A stretch of 64,000 nt of DNA, taken from positions 868,001-932,000 of the forward strand of contig NZ_CP125669.1 of the NCBI RefSeq assembly GCF_030053775.1, read 5' to 3'. Below, piece by piece: positions 35,122-45,011 of the stretch (the first letter of the stretch is position 1; the number at the start of each line of letters is the position of its first letter). Origin of the DNA: Acinetobacter corruptisaponis (GTDB lineage: Bacteria; Pseudomonadota; Gammaproteobacteria; Pseudomonadales; Moraxellaceae). The notes beneath the pieces are model-generated. The model saw nothing but the letters and a program-made list of their open reading frames with translations. It was not told the DNA's origin and searched no databases. The position numbers were made by a program, and so were the translations under genes.

Positions 35122-35637
35122 TTAGTTTCCACCATACAGTGAAATTAATTCATCGAGCATTGCCTGATAATGAATGGCAATATCTTCCGCCAGAATCTTG
35201 TAGACATTGTCAAACTGAACCATCGGCCAGCCCTCTTTCCAGAATGGAAAAATATTGTGCAAATCATGCGTGACAATCGCGTCTTCACGGCCAATTGCCT
35301 GTGCGACCTGAGCCAGAACCTGAGCCGTTTCTGCACCATCAATCGCCAGATAATCAATCCCACGCGCCTTTAAAATACGGATACGGTCTTTTTTATAACG
35401 GATTTTTTTGGCCTGACCTGAATTCAAACCCAACGCCAATGTCACCGCTTCCACAAACTTTTCTTCAAAACTGGTGTTTAGTGCAACCAACGCCTGTTTG
35501 TGCGCTTCCTGACGTCCAGCTTTCCCCCCATTACGGATCATCTCTTTTGCTTCTACATCAAGCTCATCTTTTTTCATCGACTGTAAAATGTCTAAAATTT
35601 CGATATCGCTTAAAGATTCAGGAGATTGCTCAATCAT
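35122..35637 (-). CDS. Uncharacterised protein, 171 aa
   Basis: I do not recognise the family. Start is taken at ATG 35637 because an AAGGA lies nine bases upstream; an in-frame ATG six codons earlier has none. Acidic, soluble, no membrane segment. Features: SDIEILDILQSMKKDELDVEAKEMI (N-terminal helices), ARGIDYLAIDGAETAQVLAQVAQA, then DLHNIFPFWKEGWPMVQFDNVYK with several aromatics. Single gene, with its own promoter region. Confidence 0.65.
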   Translation of the reverse strand: MIEQSPESLSDIEILDILQSMKKDELDVEAKEMIRNGGKAGRQEAHKQALVALNTSFEEKFVEAVTLALGLNSGQAKKIRYKKDRIRILKARGIDYLAIDGAETAQVLAQVAQAIGREDAIVTHDLHNIFPFWKEGWPMVQFDNVYKILAEDIAIHYQAMLDELISLYGGN

Positions 35638-35862
35638 GGGAGTCCTTATATACAAACTTAAAGAAGTATTGTCTCATAAAAGCCATAGCAAAACAGAATA
35701 AAAATCAAAAATGGATATTCATCCTCAGTATTCATCTGCTGGGAAAATTTTGGTACTTCCCTTAACAGAATTGAGCATCCACTAAAATATTAAATGAGCA
35801 ATTTGCAAAATTATTTTTACCCTGATAATATTATTTTACCCGTATAAAATTATGTAAAAGAA

Positions 35863-36417
35863 ATGAACACTCAAATGACCTATACCGCTTTTCTGGATGA
35901 GCAATGTTTGGCAAGCGGCCCCCTAGTAGACGTTGCAACAGCCATCCAACAACATGCAAACCAGTCCAATGCCACCGTGTTGATTTTTAATGATCAAACG
36001 GGTAAACAAATTGACCTTGATATTTCAGGTTCGAAGCAGGATATTCAACAACGTTATGCCGAGCATCCCGAAACGGTCAAGAAAGTTGGACGACCTAAAC
36101 TGGGCGTGATCTCACGCGAAATTACCTTGCAACAGAGGCATTGGGATTGGCTTGATCAGCAAAGCTCAAGCGCATCGGCTGTGATCCGTAAGCTGATCGA
36201 CAAGGAACTGAATGATCCGAACTCAGAAAGCAACAAGATGCTGGCAAAGCAGGCTACAGATCGTTTTATGTCAGCCATGTTAGGCAATATGCCGAATTAT
36301 GAGGAAGCAACCCGTGCCTTATATCAAGGCAATAAAGAGGTATTTTTAGATTTAATTCGGGATTATCCAAAAGACATTTATCAACATATCTTGAAATTAT
36401 CAGCTTATGCATTCTAA
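35863..36417 (+). CDS. DUF2239 family protein
   Basis: 184 aa. The family signature is a conserved centre GRPKLGVISREITLQQRHWDWLDQQ followed by SSASAVIRKLIDKELND, also YTAFLDEQCLASGPL at the start. The middle looks like a ribbon/helix module (GRPKLGV...RHWDWL) reminiscent of DNA-binding proteins of the ribbon-helix-helix sort, which is inference. The C-terminal part (FMSAMLGNMPNYEEATRALYQGN) is helical. Function of the family is unknown. Monocistronic, with a terminator. Confidence 0.85.
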   Translation: MNTQMTYTAFLDEQCLASGPLVDVATAIQQHANQSNATVLIFNDQTGKQIDLDISGSKQDIQQRYAEHPETVKKVGRPKLGVISREITLQQRHWDWLDQQSSSASAVIRKLIDKELNDPNSESNKMLAKQATDRFMSAMLGNMPNYEEATRALYQGNKEVFLDLIRDYPKDIYQHILKLSAYAF

Positions 36418-36435
36418 AGCTTCCATTTTCAATCC

Positions 36436-36464
36436 ATAAAAAAACCCGCCATAAAGCGGGTTTA
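36436..36464. terminator. Terminator between DUF2239 gene and cysN
   Basis: AAACCCGC / GCGGGTTT stem with CATAAA loop; A run left, T-rich right. Convergent genes share it. Confidence 0.88.
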
Positions 36465-36486
36465 ATTTTTAAATCAATTCAGTCCA

Positions 36487-38100
36487 TTAAAGACGAACCA
36501 ATTCCACTACTTTTTCAGCAGCCTCTTCAACACTATCCGCTGTCACATCGGTATCTGTACCCTCTACAGCTGTCGTGATCACCACCACACCCGTTTCGCG
36601 TAACAAATTAATTTGTTCAGCAGTCAAATTCGCTTTGGCAATCGCAACTACACCCTGTTGAATCAACAAACTTTCCAAAGCCAGAGCCTGTTCAATCAAT
36701 TGTGCTGAAACACCAATCACCGCAGGTTTTTGACCCAAACGTGCCGCACGATCTTCCGCAGTCACAGGATTGCTATGCGCTGTCCATTCAACTGCCGCTT
36801 CAACCATACCAGCGCCAACAGTGACGTTGCTTAAACGGTCAATAAAGATAAATGAACCTGTATAACGACTGTCCTGATATTGGTCAAACACCACTGGCGC
36901 ATCAAATTCAATTACCACATCAGCAATCGCATTCAGCTCAAGCTCTTCAACCTGAGTATGCTCAAGTGTATTAACATTCACACGGAAATTAATTTCAGTC
37001 ACTTTGGCAGGAACAGTCTGTGTACCAATCTTCACATTGTACAGTTTGCCTTTGACCAAAGGATGCTCAGTCATCCATACCACTGATGCGCGTACAGAAC
37101 GTGAAATCAAGGGTTGCTCGCCAGCACGAACTAAAACGTTACCACGAGAAATATCAATTTCATCATTCAGCGTTAAAGTCACCGCCTGACCTGCGATGGC
37201 TTGCTCAATATTGCCATCAAAGGTCACAATCTCTTTGACCGTTGATTTTTTACCTGATGGCAAGGCAACAATTTCATCACCCACATTGATTTCACCCAGC
37301 GCAATCGTTCCTGCGAAGCCACGGAAATCAAGGTTTGGACGGTTTACATACTGAACAGGGAAACGGAATTCTTTTTTATTTGAATCACGTTTAATTTCCA
37401 CTGACTCAAGGATGCTCATCAAGGTTTGGCCCTTGTACCACGGTGTGCTTGCTGATGGATTTACCACATTATCGCCATTCAATGCCGAGATTGGCACAAA
37501 CAGGATATTCTCTGGACGGCGGTTGCCCAATTGGCTGACAAAGGCATCATATTCAACCTGAATTTCGTTGAAACGTGCTTCAGAGAACTCAACCAAGTCC
37601 ATCTTGTTGATCGCGACCACGATATTTCGAATACCGAGCAAGCTTGCAATAAAGGTATGACGACGAGTTTGGGTTTGTACACCATAACGCGCATCAATCA
37701 AAATGATGGCAAGATCAGCCGTTGAAGCACCTGTTGCCATGTTACGGGTATATTGTTCATGTCCTGGGGTATCCGCGATAATAAACTTACGTTTCTCTGT
37801 AGAGAAATAACGGTAAGCGACATCAATGGTAATGCCCTGCTCACGTTCTGCCTGCAAGCCATCGACAAGCAAGGCAAGGTCAGGCGCATCGCCTGTGGTA
37901 CCCACTTTTTTACTGTCACGGGTCACTGCCTGCAATTGATCTTCATAAATCAATTTTGAATCGTAAAGCAAACGGCCAATTAAGGTACTTTTACCATCAT
38001 CCACATTACCGCAGGTCAGGAAACGCAACAGGTCTTTTTGTTCGTGCTGTTTTAAATATGCCAAGATATCCTGGCTAATCAAATCTGATTGGTGAGACAT
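36487..38100 (-). CDS. cysN: Sulfate adenylyltransferase subunit 1 (CysN)
   Basis: 537 aa GTPase subunit of ATP sulfurylase. Elongation-factor-like G domain: [21 protein letters not shown] (G1), [13 protein letters not shown] (G3), AINKMDLVE (G4), followed by the domain II/III barrels (about 235-440). Forms APS from sulfate and ATP with CysD, at the expense of GTP. It is about 60 residues longer than E. coli CysN: after [16 protein letters not shown] comes an Ala/Val-rich tail without a P-loop, which may be what is left of an APS kinase domain as in CysNC fusions. Second gene after cysD. Confidence 0.95.
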   Translation of the reverse strand: MSHQSDLISQDILAYLKQHEQKDLLRFLTCGNVDDGKSTLIGRLLYDSKLIYEDQLQAVTRDSKKVGTTGDAPDLALLVDGLQAEREQGITIDVAYRYFSTEKRKFIIADTPGHEQYTRNMATGASTADLAIILIDARYGVQTQTRRHTFIASLLGIRNIVVAINKMDLVEFSEARFNEIQVEYDAFVSQLGNRRPENILFVPISALNGDNVVNPSASTPWYKGQTLMSILESVEIKRDSNKKEFRFPVQYVNRPNLDFRGFAGTIALGEINVGDEIVALPSGKKSTVKEIVTFDGNIEQAIAGQAVTLTLNDEIDISRGNVLVRAGEQPLISRSVRASVVWMTEHPLVKGKLYNVKIGTQTVPAKVTEINFRVNVNTLEHTQVEELELNAIADVVIEFDAPVVFDQYQDSRYTGSFIFIDRLSNVTVGAGMVEAAVEWTAHSNPVTAEDRAARLGQKPAVIGVSAQLIEQALALESLLIQQGVVAIAKANLTAEQINLLRETGVVVITTAVEGTDTDVTADSVEEAAEKVVELVRL

Positions 38101-38145
38101 CGCTCAAACTCCACATATTCTTTAGAAATCGGTTTTAATCTCCCT

Positions 38146-38172
38146 AAGTCCCTCTTTAAAAAAGAGGGACTT
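38146..38172 (-). terminator. Intercistronic hairpin between cysD and cysN
   Basis: A perfect 12-bp stem AAGTCCCTCTTT / AAAGAGGGACTT with a 3-nt loop in the 91-bp cysD-cysN gap. No long T run follows on the minus strand, so it may moderate or process the operon mRNA rather than end it. Confidence 0.6.
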
Positions 38173-38183
38173 GTTTAAGGAAA

Positions 38184-39092
38184 TTAGAAATAACCTTCCT
38201 GCTTTTTCTTTTCCATCGAGCCAGCCTCATCATGGTCAATCATACGACCCTGACGCTCTGAACTGGTGGCTAAAAGCATTTCCTGGATAATTTCTGGCAA
38301 GGTGTCCGCTTCAGACTCAACCGCACCCGTTAATGGATAGCAGCCTAATGTACGGAAACGTACCGATTTCATTTGTGGAACTTCACCCTCTTTTAAACGC
38401 ATACGTTCATCATCCACCATGATCAACGTGCCACTGCGCTCAACCACTGGGCGAACCGCAGAGAAATAAAGAGGAACGATTTGAATATTTTCCAGATAGA
38501 TATATTGCCAGATATCCAACTCAGTCCAGTTGGACAACGGGAATACACGAATACTTTCGCCTTTGTTCACTTTACCGTTGTAAAGGTTCCAAAGTTCTGG
38601 ACGCTGGTTTTTCGGGTCCCAACGGTGCTTGGTGTCACGGAATGAATAGACACGCTCTTTGGCACGTGATTTTTCCTCATCACGACGTGCACCACCAAAA
38701 GCGGCATCAAACTGGTATTTATCCAGCGCTTGCTTTAGGCCCTGAGTTTTCATGATGTCGGTATATTTCGAACTACCATGATCAAATGGGTTGATCCCTG
38801 CATCACGCCCTTCAGCATTTTGATGCACAATCAGATCAAAACCATGTGTTTTTGCCATGTTGTCACGAAATGCAATCATGTCCTTAAATTTCCAGCCCGT
38901 ATCTACATGCAGTAGTGGAAATGGAAGCTTGGCTGGATAGAATGCCTTTAATGCCAAGTGCAGCATCACTGCCGAGTCTTTACCAATCGAATACAGCATG
39001 ACTGGATTTTCAAATTCAGCAGCCACTTCACGAATAATGTGAATACTTTCAGCCTCAAGCTGCTTAAGGTGAGTAAGTCTATTATCAGTCAT
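38184..39092 (-). CDS. cysD: Sulfate adenylyltransferase subunit 2 (CysD)
   Basis: 302 aa from ATG 39092, placed by AAGGAGG nine bases upstream; the GTG two codons earlier would be too close. PAPS reductase/ATP sulfurylase-type PP-loop: [21 protein letters not shown] (SxGKDS), the HVDTGWKF motif, [16 protein letters not shown] and the Arg-rich C-terminus ([26 protein letters not shown] end). Catalyses adenylation of sulfate with CysN. First gene of the assimilatory cysDN operon. Confidence 0.97.
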   Translation of the reverse strand: MTDNRLTHLKQLEAESIHIIREVAAEFENPVMLYSIGKDSAVMLHLALKAFYPAKLPFPLLHVDTGWKFKDMIAFRDNMAKTHGFDLIVHQNAEGRDAGINPFDHGSSKYTDIMKTQGLKQALDKYQFDAAFGGARRDEEKSRAKERVYSFRDTKHRWDPKNQRPELWNLYNGKVNKGESIRVFPLSNWTELDIWQYIYLENIQIVPLYFSAVRPVVERSGTLIMVDDERMRLKEGEVPQMKSVRFRTLGCYPLTGAVESEADTLPEIIQEMLLATSSERQGRMIDHDEAGSMEKKKQEGYF

Positions 39093-39413
39093 GAACACAT
39101 CCCTCCTTATCCATGTTACCCATAAAATCTATAAGTGGTATTAAACCACCACTTGGAAGACCGTGTGGAGGAACGAGTGCCATAACAACTCCAATTTTTC
39201 GTGATATCAATATTCTGCCTAGCGGATAAATGATCCTGCTAGCAAAGGTTATCCATTATAATAATTTAGATCGAGTTCTTTAGCTTGTTTTTTCATATCA
39301 ATATGCAAAATTATGATATGAAAATTATATTCAGGAATATAGATACAATAAATTTCACATGAATTTATATGACAGAAAGAAGCCTATACAGGCTTCTTTC
39401 TGAATTGATTGAT
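39093..39413. promoter_or_regulatory. cysDN upstream region
   Basis: About 280 bp of AT-rich sequence with no gene. An imperfect hairpin around AAGTGGT/ACCACCACTT (39133-39154) lies in the probable leader. A CysB-type site would be expected but I cannot point to one. Confidence 0.35.
39373..39402 (-). terminator. Terminator of wzi
   Basis: Perfect 13-bp stem CAGAAAGAAGCCT / AGGCTTCTTTCTG with an ATAC loop, 11 bp past the wzi stop on the minus strand. Confidence 0.85.
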
Positions 39414-40871
39414 TTAGAAACCGAACATATTGCGTTCCAGTGGAATTTCAACTCCCACTGAAACACCACCATCACGGCCATTTAAATCAGAGTCGCTGAC
39501 CCAGCCATTCACTTTCAGTGGAAGTGTAGGTTTTATATAGTGTGTCCAGGTGAGGTCCAGCCCCTTAATGGTATCTTCTTTTGGAAATGCCGCATTAATG
39601 GCTAAATTGGACTGGTTTACTTTGGCATATAAGGCACGCCCACTTAGGCGGTTCATCACATCAAAGCGAATGTCACCACCAACAGAATACATCTGCCCAT
39701 CACCACCGATTGCATGTCCTAATGGGAAACCATGCTGATAATAGCCATCTTTATATTGGTGATGACTATAAGAAATACCGCTCACCTCACCATTGGTACG
39801 TGTATCCGCCCATTCCACATAAAGCTGGTAAGGTAGATTTTTATAGCTTGAAGAAAAATCGGCACCTGCCAAATATAAATATTTTGCAGGTAAACCACCA
39901 GCCTCATCTTCACCAACAAATTGAGTATATAAACTGATAGGGAGATTAAATAATGGCTGTAGCAATAAACGACCATCGAAACCAGCAATTTGGTTTGATG
40001 CATTGTCGTCACCTACACATCCACTGTCATCACATCCGTTATCTTTACCAATAACAGCATTCCAATATGCCTTAAAACTATTAGGCTGACCTTTCCCAGC
40101 AATCTGGATTGCACGTGAAGCACCAAGCTCCAGATAGGGTAAAGGTTGAGCAGTTAAACGTAAACCGATCAGTTTTGTATTTGGTACAGCTTTGTAATCG
40201 TCCAGTTGCCCTGCAAATGCCTGATATTGCCAAGGGCCAATCCATGACAGCCACTTCGTTTCAAAGGCATTCTGTACCGCACGCTGAGCGGTTAACCCGT
40301 AAACAGGACGGCTGGCATCACCACGAATCAGGCTTCCATCATGTCCTGGCCCCCAGTAAGTTGGGATTTGCCCAGCAATGATCCATTGATTCCAGAGTTT
40401 GCCCGCAAGATAGGAACCCTCGACATTGGCATCATGTCCATTATCAATCAAGGGATCTTTTTCGCCATTGATACGAAGCTTTGCATCCCAGTTCTCACTG
40501 CCAACATTAAACTCAGCCGCAACCTGATATTGTGATTTTTGATTATCAGCAAATGTTTGAGGAATTGTTTTTAAGTCAGTACCAGCATGTAAACCAACCT
40601 TGGCTGGCGCATTATCTGCCTTTAGCGAATTAATGACTGAATTAACCACTTTTTGCTGGGTGTTATTATTGACTTTCGCCTGTGCCAAGGCACGTTGAAT
40701 TTCATCACCACTTAATGGCCAGGTCGAGGTACTGATCTGAATGACACCCTGCTGGTTTAACCAGTTTAAATCGGTACGTAAATTTTCATCATTCAGCACT
40801 AAACCCTGAGCAAGGGTAATAGAAGAAAAGCAGGAAAATACCGCCATAGACAGTGATTTTTTCAAAAACAT
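39414..40871 (-). CDS. wzi: Capsule assembly outer-membrane protein Wzi
   Basis: 485 aa from ATG 40871, chosen because it starts a clean signal peptide (MFLKKSLSMAVFSCFSSITLAQG); the frame runs open further upstream with TTG/ATG options. Capsule_assembly_Wzi family: early helical part (LRTDLNWLNQQGVIQIST... LSGDEIQRALAQA), then an 18-strand-type beta barrel with GQIPTYWGPGHDGSLIRGD and FTKWLSWIGPWQYQAFAG-like strands, ending in a terminal aromatic (NMFGF). Anchors group 1-type capsule on the surface. Its distance from a K locus is normal in Acinetobacter. Confidence 0.92.
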   Translation of the reverse strand: MFLKKSLSMAVFSCFSSITLAQGLVLNDENLRTDLNWLNQQGVIQISTSTWPLSGDEIQRALAQAKVNNNTQQKVVNSVINSLKADNAPAKVGLHAGTDLKTIPQTFADNQKSQYQVAAEFNVGSENWDAKLRINGEKDPLIDNGHDANVEGSYLAGKLWNQWIIAGQIPTYWGPGHDGSLIRGDASRPVYGLTAQRAVQNAFETKWLSWIGPWQYQAFAGQLDDYKAVPNTKLIGLRLTAQPLPYLELGASRAIQIAGKGQPNSFKAYWNAVIGKDNGCDDSGCVGDDNASNQIAGFDGRLLLQPLFNLPISLYTQFVGEDEAGGLPAKYLYLAGADFSSSYKNLPYQLYVEWADTRTNGEVSGISYSHHQYKDGYYQHGFPLGHAIGGDGQMYSVGGDIRFDVMNRLSGRALYAKVNQSNLAINAAFPKEDTIKGLDLTWTHYIKPTLPLKVNGWVSDSDLNGRDGGVSVGVEIPLERNMFGF

Positions 40872-40970
40872 GCCAGAAATATTCTCAGATATATTTATGC
40901 AGGACATCATCGTTTTTTTATCCGCACTTTTCAATCATTAAACGAAACAATTACATTTTTTTAACATCCA

Positions 40971-41003
40971 AACAAAAAGGCCACTTTTAAAAGCGGCCTT
41001 TTC
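40971..41003 (-). terminator. Terminator of lysS
   Basis: AAAAAGGCC / GGCCTTTT stem extended by CTTTTAAAAG, T run on the minus exit, shortly after the lysS stop. Confidence 0.85.
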
Positions 41004-41025
41004 AAGTATTTATAGGATTAAAAAA

Positions 41026-42552
41026 TTAATCTTTACGGCGCATATGTGGGAATAAAATCACATCACGGATACTCGGCGCATCAGCAAAAAGCATAACCAA
41101 ACGGTCAATACCAATTCCCTCACCTGCTGTAGGAGGCAGACCATATTCAAGTGCTTCCACAAACTCGGCATCATAATGCATGGCTTCATCATCACCCGCG
41201 TCTTTTTCAGCCACCTGTGCCTGAAAACGTTCAGCCTGATCAATCGGGTCGTTTAGCTCTGAGAAACCATTTGCCAACTCACGACCACCAATAAAGAACT
41301 CAAAACGATCAGTAATGTGTGGATTATCATCATTACGGCGTGCAAGCGGTGACGTTTCCGCTGGATATTCAGTAATGAATGTTGGCTGACGTAGTTTGGT
41401 TTCCACAGTCTCTTCAAACACGATGGTCTGTAATTTACCTAAACCAAAGCCAGGTTTCACTTGCTCTTTAAGCACTTCCTGAGTGAACTTCGCCAAAAAC
41501 TCACGGTCATTGACATTTTCTCGTGTGAAATCAGGATTATGTTCAAGAATCGCATCAAACATTGAGATTTTCTTGAATGGACCTTTAAAGCTAAATACTT
41601 CGCCTTGATATGGCACATCAGTCGTACCCAGAATATCAAGGGCAAGCTTTTCAAGCATATTTTCGGTCAATGCCATCAGGTCTTTATAGTCAGCATAAGC
41701 CTGATAAAACTCAATCATGGTGAATTCAGGGTTATGGCGTGTTGAAACTCCCTCATTACGGAAGTTACGGTTAATTTCAAATACACGCTCGAAACCACCC
41801 ACCACCAAACGCTTTAAGTACAGCTCTGGTGCGATACGTAGGAACAACGGCATATCCAAAGCATTATGATGCGTTTCAAATGGGCGAGCTGACGCACCAC
41901 CAGGAATCACATGCATCATTGGGGTTTCAACTTCCATGAAACGTTCATTGCTTAAGAACGCACGAATCCCCGCCACAACCTTGGCACGGATTTCAAATGT
42001 CTTACGAGTTTCTTCGTTGACGATCAGGTCTAAATAACGTTTACGATATTTCGCTTCGGTATCGGTTAAACCGTGAAATTTATCTGGTAGTGGACGAAGT
42101 GACTTGGTCAACAATTCAAACTGTTCAAGGTGTACATATAAATCACCTTTACCAGAACGCCCTATATAACCTTCAGCCGCAATAATATCGCCGAGATCCA
42201 GACTTTTGATTGTTTCCAAAGTTTCAGCTGGCAAACCTTTACGGTCAACATAAAGCTGGATACGACCTGTCATGTCCTGAATCACAATGAATGATCCACG
42301 GTTCAGCATGACACGACCCGCAACCTTTACATAGACTTTTTCAGCACCTTCAATCTGTGCCTTGTCCTGTTCCTTAAACTGTTCTTGCAGGTCAGCAGTA
42401 TAATGCTCACGCTTAAATGTATTCGGCCAAGGACTCTTGCCAGTTTCCTTTGCAGTATCCTGAATTTGTTTTAATTTGGCATGACGCTGTGCGATTAAAT
42501 CGTTTTCAGAAAGTGTTTGTTCAGAAGTCGATTGAGCGTTTTGTTGCGTCAT
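41026..42552 (-). CDS. lysS: Lysyl-tRNA synthetase, class II
   Basis: 508 aa. OB-fold anticodon-binding domain (about 60-165: [29 protein letters not shown]) and class II core: motif 1 [17 protein letters not shown], motif 2 [26 protein letters not shown], motif 3 [22 protein letters not shown]-terminal Gln-rich lead ([15 protein letters not shown]) is typical of Acinetobacter. Charges tRNA-Lys. Confidence 0.97.
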   Translation of the reverse strand: MTQQNAQSTSEQTLSENDLIAQRHAKLKQIQDTAKETGKSPWPNTFKREHYTADLQEQFKEQDKAQIEGAEKVYVKVAGRVMLNRGSFIVIQDMTGRIQLYVDRKGLPAETLETIKSLDLGDIIAAEGYIGRSGKGDLYVHLEQFELLTKSLRPLPDKFHGLTDTEAKYRKRYLDLIVNEETRKTFEIRAKVVAGIRAFLSNERFMEVETPMMHVIPGGASARPFETHHNALDMPLFLRIAPELYLKRLVVGGFERVFEINRNFRNEGVSTRHNPEFTMIEFYQAYADYKDLMALTENMLEKLALDILGTTDVPYQGEVFSFKGPFKKISMFDAILEHNPDFTRENVNDREFLAKFTQEVLKEQVKPGFGLGKLQTIVFEETVETKLRQPTFITEYPAETSPLARRNDDNPHITDRFEFFIGGRELANGFSELNDPIDQAERFQAQVAEKDAGDDEAMHYDAEFVEALEYGLPPTAGEGIGIDRLVMLFADAPSIRDVILFPHMRRKD

Positions 42553-42709
42553 CTCTGCCTCGGGTTAAGTAAAAATGAAGTGGCATAGAATAGCAGATCA
42601 TGAGACGTTTTCGTATTATTTCAACTGAACAATTCAAAAAAATGAATATTTATCAATTTAAAATAAAATCGCCTTTCAATTACCCCCTATCTATTGCGTG
42701 GCTTTCTCG

Positions 42710-43147
42710 TTATTTTTCCGCCAAGTGTTTAACCATCGCAAGTCCCTGATTAAAGCCTTTATTCATAAACTCGATATGTTCAGGCTGTACATCAACTTCT
42801 ACATGCAGTTGGGTTTCACCATCAAAGTCAAAGAGCATATATTTTTCCAATGCGCCTGCCCAAGCTTTCACCTCCTCACTTTCCAAATCCTCTTTTCCAT
42901 CCTGAATCATGCCAAGATGCCTAAACACCACCTCTTTAGGCTCATCCAGACTTTCAATGGTGGAGACCATACCATTGCCCTTGCCATCACCAAAATAAGT
43001 TTTACCACCCACTTTCCAGTCGGTTTGCATGGTTGAGTCACAGGAAAAGAATTTTGTCCAGGTCTGGTAACTTTCAGGTGTCCAGAGTGTTTTCCAAACC
43101 TCCTCGGGAGAGGCGTAAATTCTGATGTTATAGGATAGGGTTTCCAT
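42710..43147 (-). CDS. SRPBCC-domain protein (AHSA1/START-like)
   Basis: 145 aa, a single START/Bet v1-like fold: opening strand and helices IRIYASPEEVWKTLWTPESYQTWTKFF, middle WKVGGKTYFGDGKGNGMVSTIESLDEPKEVVFRHLG, and long C-terminal helix IEFMNKGFNQGLAMVKHLA. Members bind hydrophobic ligands or partner proteins; often annotated as ATPase/polyketide cyclase, with no proof. No partner gene next to it. Confidence 0.87.
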   Translation of the reverse strand: METLSYNIRIYASPEEVWKTLWTPESYQTWTKFFSCDSTMQTDWKVGGKTYFGDGKGNGMVSTIESLDEPKEVVFRHLGMIQDGKEDLESEEVKAWAGALEKYMLFDFDGETQLHVEVDVQPEHIEFMNKGFNQGLAMVKHLAEK

Positions 43148-43492
43148 GCGTTATTCTCCATTCTCATTGTGCCAATGATCATATCTTTATTCTGAATGTT
43201 TATTTTTTATACTACTATTTTTATGTAATTCGGTCTTTTTTTATTACGCAAGTCATTATATTTTTCTAAAAATTAGAGTAATTGCTCAAATAACAAGACT
43301 TTCAGATGAATTTGCCATTCCACTTTTTGTATAAATCATTAAACTCTTGCATTTACTTTACTTAAATGTCGTTCTGCGTAAAAATCTAACTCCCGATCAA
43401 CACAAGTTAGTTCATTGCAGCGATCGTAGCGACATTATGGAATAGTTTTACTGAAAGGCAACTTGAGCATACCTATCAGTTTGGAGAGTCAC

Positions 43493-43657
43493 ATGAAAAA
43501 ATATCAATGTATCGTCTGTGGATGGATTTACGACGAAGCTGAAGGCTGGCCACAAGACGGCATTGCGGCAGGTACCAAATGGGAAGACATCCCAGATGAC
43601 TGGACTTGCCCAGATTGCGGCGTTTCAAAAGCTGATTTTGAAATGGTTGAAATCTAA
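43493..43657 (+). CDS. rubA: Rubredoxin RubA
   Basis: 54 aa from ATG 43493 (GGAGAG upstream). Fe(SCys)4 ligands C6, C9, C39, C42 in CIVCG and [23 protein letters not shown] and [11 protein letters not shown] are typical of alkane-hydroxylase rubredoxins (AlkG2/RubA). Passes electrons from RubB to the membrane alkane hydroxylase AlkM, which is encoded elsewhere. First gene of rubA-rubB-estB-oxyR, an operon known from A. baylyi. A terminator-like hairpin separates it from rubB. Confidence 0.97.
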   Translation: MKKYQCIVCGWIYDEAEGWPQDGIAAGTKWEDIPDDWTCPDCGVSKADFEMVEI

Positions 43658-43663
43658 ATAAAT

Positions 43664-43699
43664 TAAAAAAGACCATGACATGAGCATGGTCTTTTTTTT
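43664..43699 (+). terminator. Intra-operon terminator between rubA and rubB
   Basis: AAAAAAGACCATG / CATGGTCTTTTTT stem with ACATGAG loop and eight T. Strong hairpin seven bases after rubA; read-through would make less rubB message than rubA. Confidence 0.88.
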
Positions 43700-43740
43700 C
43701 CTGTAATGTGTTTTAAGTGAAAAAAATATTGGAGAATATA

Positions 43741-44922
43741 ATGCATCCTATCATCATCATTGGATCAGGTATGGCGGGTTACACCGTTGCGCGAGAATTT
43801 CGTAAACTCAGTCCTGAACAGGAACTGGTTATGATCTGTGCGGATGATGCGGTGAATTATGCAAAACCAACATTATCCAATGCCTTTGCGGGCAATAAGG
43901 CACCTGAACAAATTGCTTTGGGCGATGCCGCAAAAATGGCAACCCAGTTGAACATGCGTATTGAGGCAGCAACTTGGGTCAAGGAAATCAATGCTGAAAG
44001 CCATGAAATCACATTGGAAAAAAATGGTGAAACCATTACTCAACCCTATTCAAAACTCGTTTTGGCTGTGGGTGCCAATCCAATCCGTTTAGCGATTGCA
44101 GGTGATGGTAGCGATGATATTCATGTGGTGAACTCACTGACTGATTACCGTACATTCCGTGAAAACCTGTCAAAACGTAAAGACAAGCGTGTGGTTATTT
44201 TAGGTGCGGGCTTGATTGGCTGTGAATTTGCCAATGACTTACTTCACAGTGACTACGATGTTACCGTGATTGACCTTGCCCCACAACCACTGGGTCGTTT
44301 ATTACCAAACCATGTTGCTGAAGCGTTTAAAACCAATTTAGAGCAGGCGGGCATTAAATTCGCCCTTTCAACCACTGTTGAAAAAGTGACCAAGATCAAT
44401 GATGGCGAAGACTATGCGGTCACATTGGCCAATGGTCAGACCTTGGTCGCTGACATCGTTCTTTCAGCAATTGGTTTACAGCCCAATATTGCACTGGCAA
44501 AAGAAGCAAATATCCAGACCAGTCGTGGCATCATTACCAATACCCTATTGGAAACCAGCCAGCCTGACATCTATGCGGTGGGTGACTGTGCTGAGGTGAA
44601 TGGAACATTGCTGCCATTCGTCATGCCAATCATGCAACAGGCCCGTGCCTTGGCAAAAACACTGAGTGGACAAAATACCAATGTCCATTATCCTGCAATG
44701 CCAGTTGCGGTAAAAACACCTGCCGCACCGCTAACTGTTTTACCTGCACCACTGGATGTTGAGGTGAACTGGGAAACTGAAGAGTTTGATGACGGTATGC
44801 TTGCCAAAGCAGCGGACAGTCAAGGCACCTTAAGAGGTTTTGTGCTGTTGGGGGCAACCGCAGGCAAACAGCGTTTAACCCTAACCAAACTCGTTCCAGA
44901 CTTGATTCCTGCACAGGTTTAG
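43741..44922 (+). CDS. rubB: Rubredoxin-NAD(+) reductase RubB
   Basis: 393 aa from ATG 43741 with GGAG ten bases upstream. FAD-binding GIIIIGSGMAGYTVAREF-type start (PIIIIGSGMAGYTVA), NAD-binding RVVILGAGLIGCEFANDLLHSDYDV, and the FAD-contact motif PDIYAVGDCAEV; C-terminal rubredoxin-binding domain (LPAPLDVEVNWETEEFDDG). Transfers electrons from NADH to RubA for alkane hydroxylation. Length equals that of the A. baylyi protein as I recall it. Intact. Confidence 0.96.
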   Translation: MHPIIIIGSGMAGYTVAREFRKLSPEQELVMICADDAVNYAKPTLSNAFAGNKAPEQIALGDAAKMATQLNMRIEAATWVKEINAESHEITLEKNGETITQPYSKLVLAVGANPIRLAIAGDGSDDIHVVNSLTDYRTFRENLSKRKDKRVVILGAGLIGCEFANDLLHSDYDVTVIDLAPQPLGRLLPNHVAEAFKTNLEQAGIKFALSTTVEKVTKINDGEDYAVTLANGQTLVADIVLSAIGLQPNIALAKEANIQTSRGIITNTLLETSQPDIYAVGDCAEVNGTLLPFVMPIMQQARALAKTLSGQNTNVHYPAMPVAVKTPAAPLTVLPAPLDVEVNWETEEFDDGMLAKAADSQGTLRGFVLLGATAGKQRLTLTKLVPDLIPAQV

Positions 44923-45011
44923 GGTTTAAATACCAGAGTTTGTTGTGAAATGAATGTCCAGCAAACTCTGACCCTGTATTTATAAAAAAAATTCAACACG
45001 GAACGAATGCC

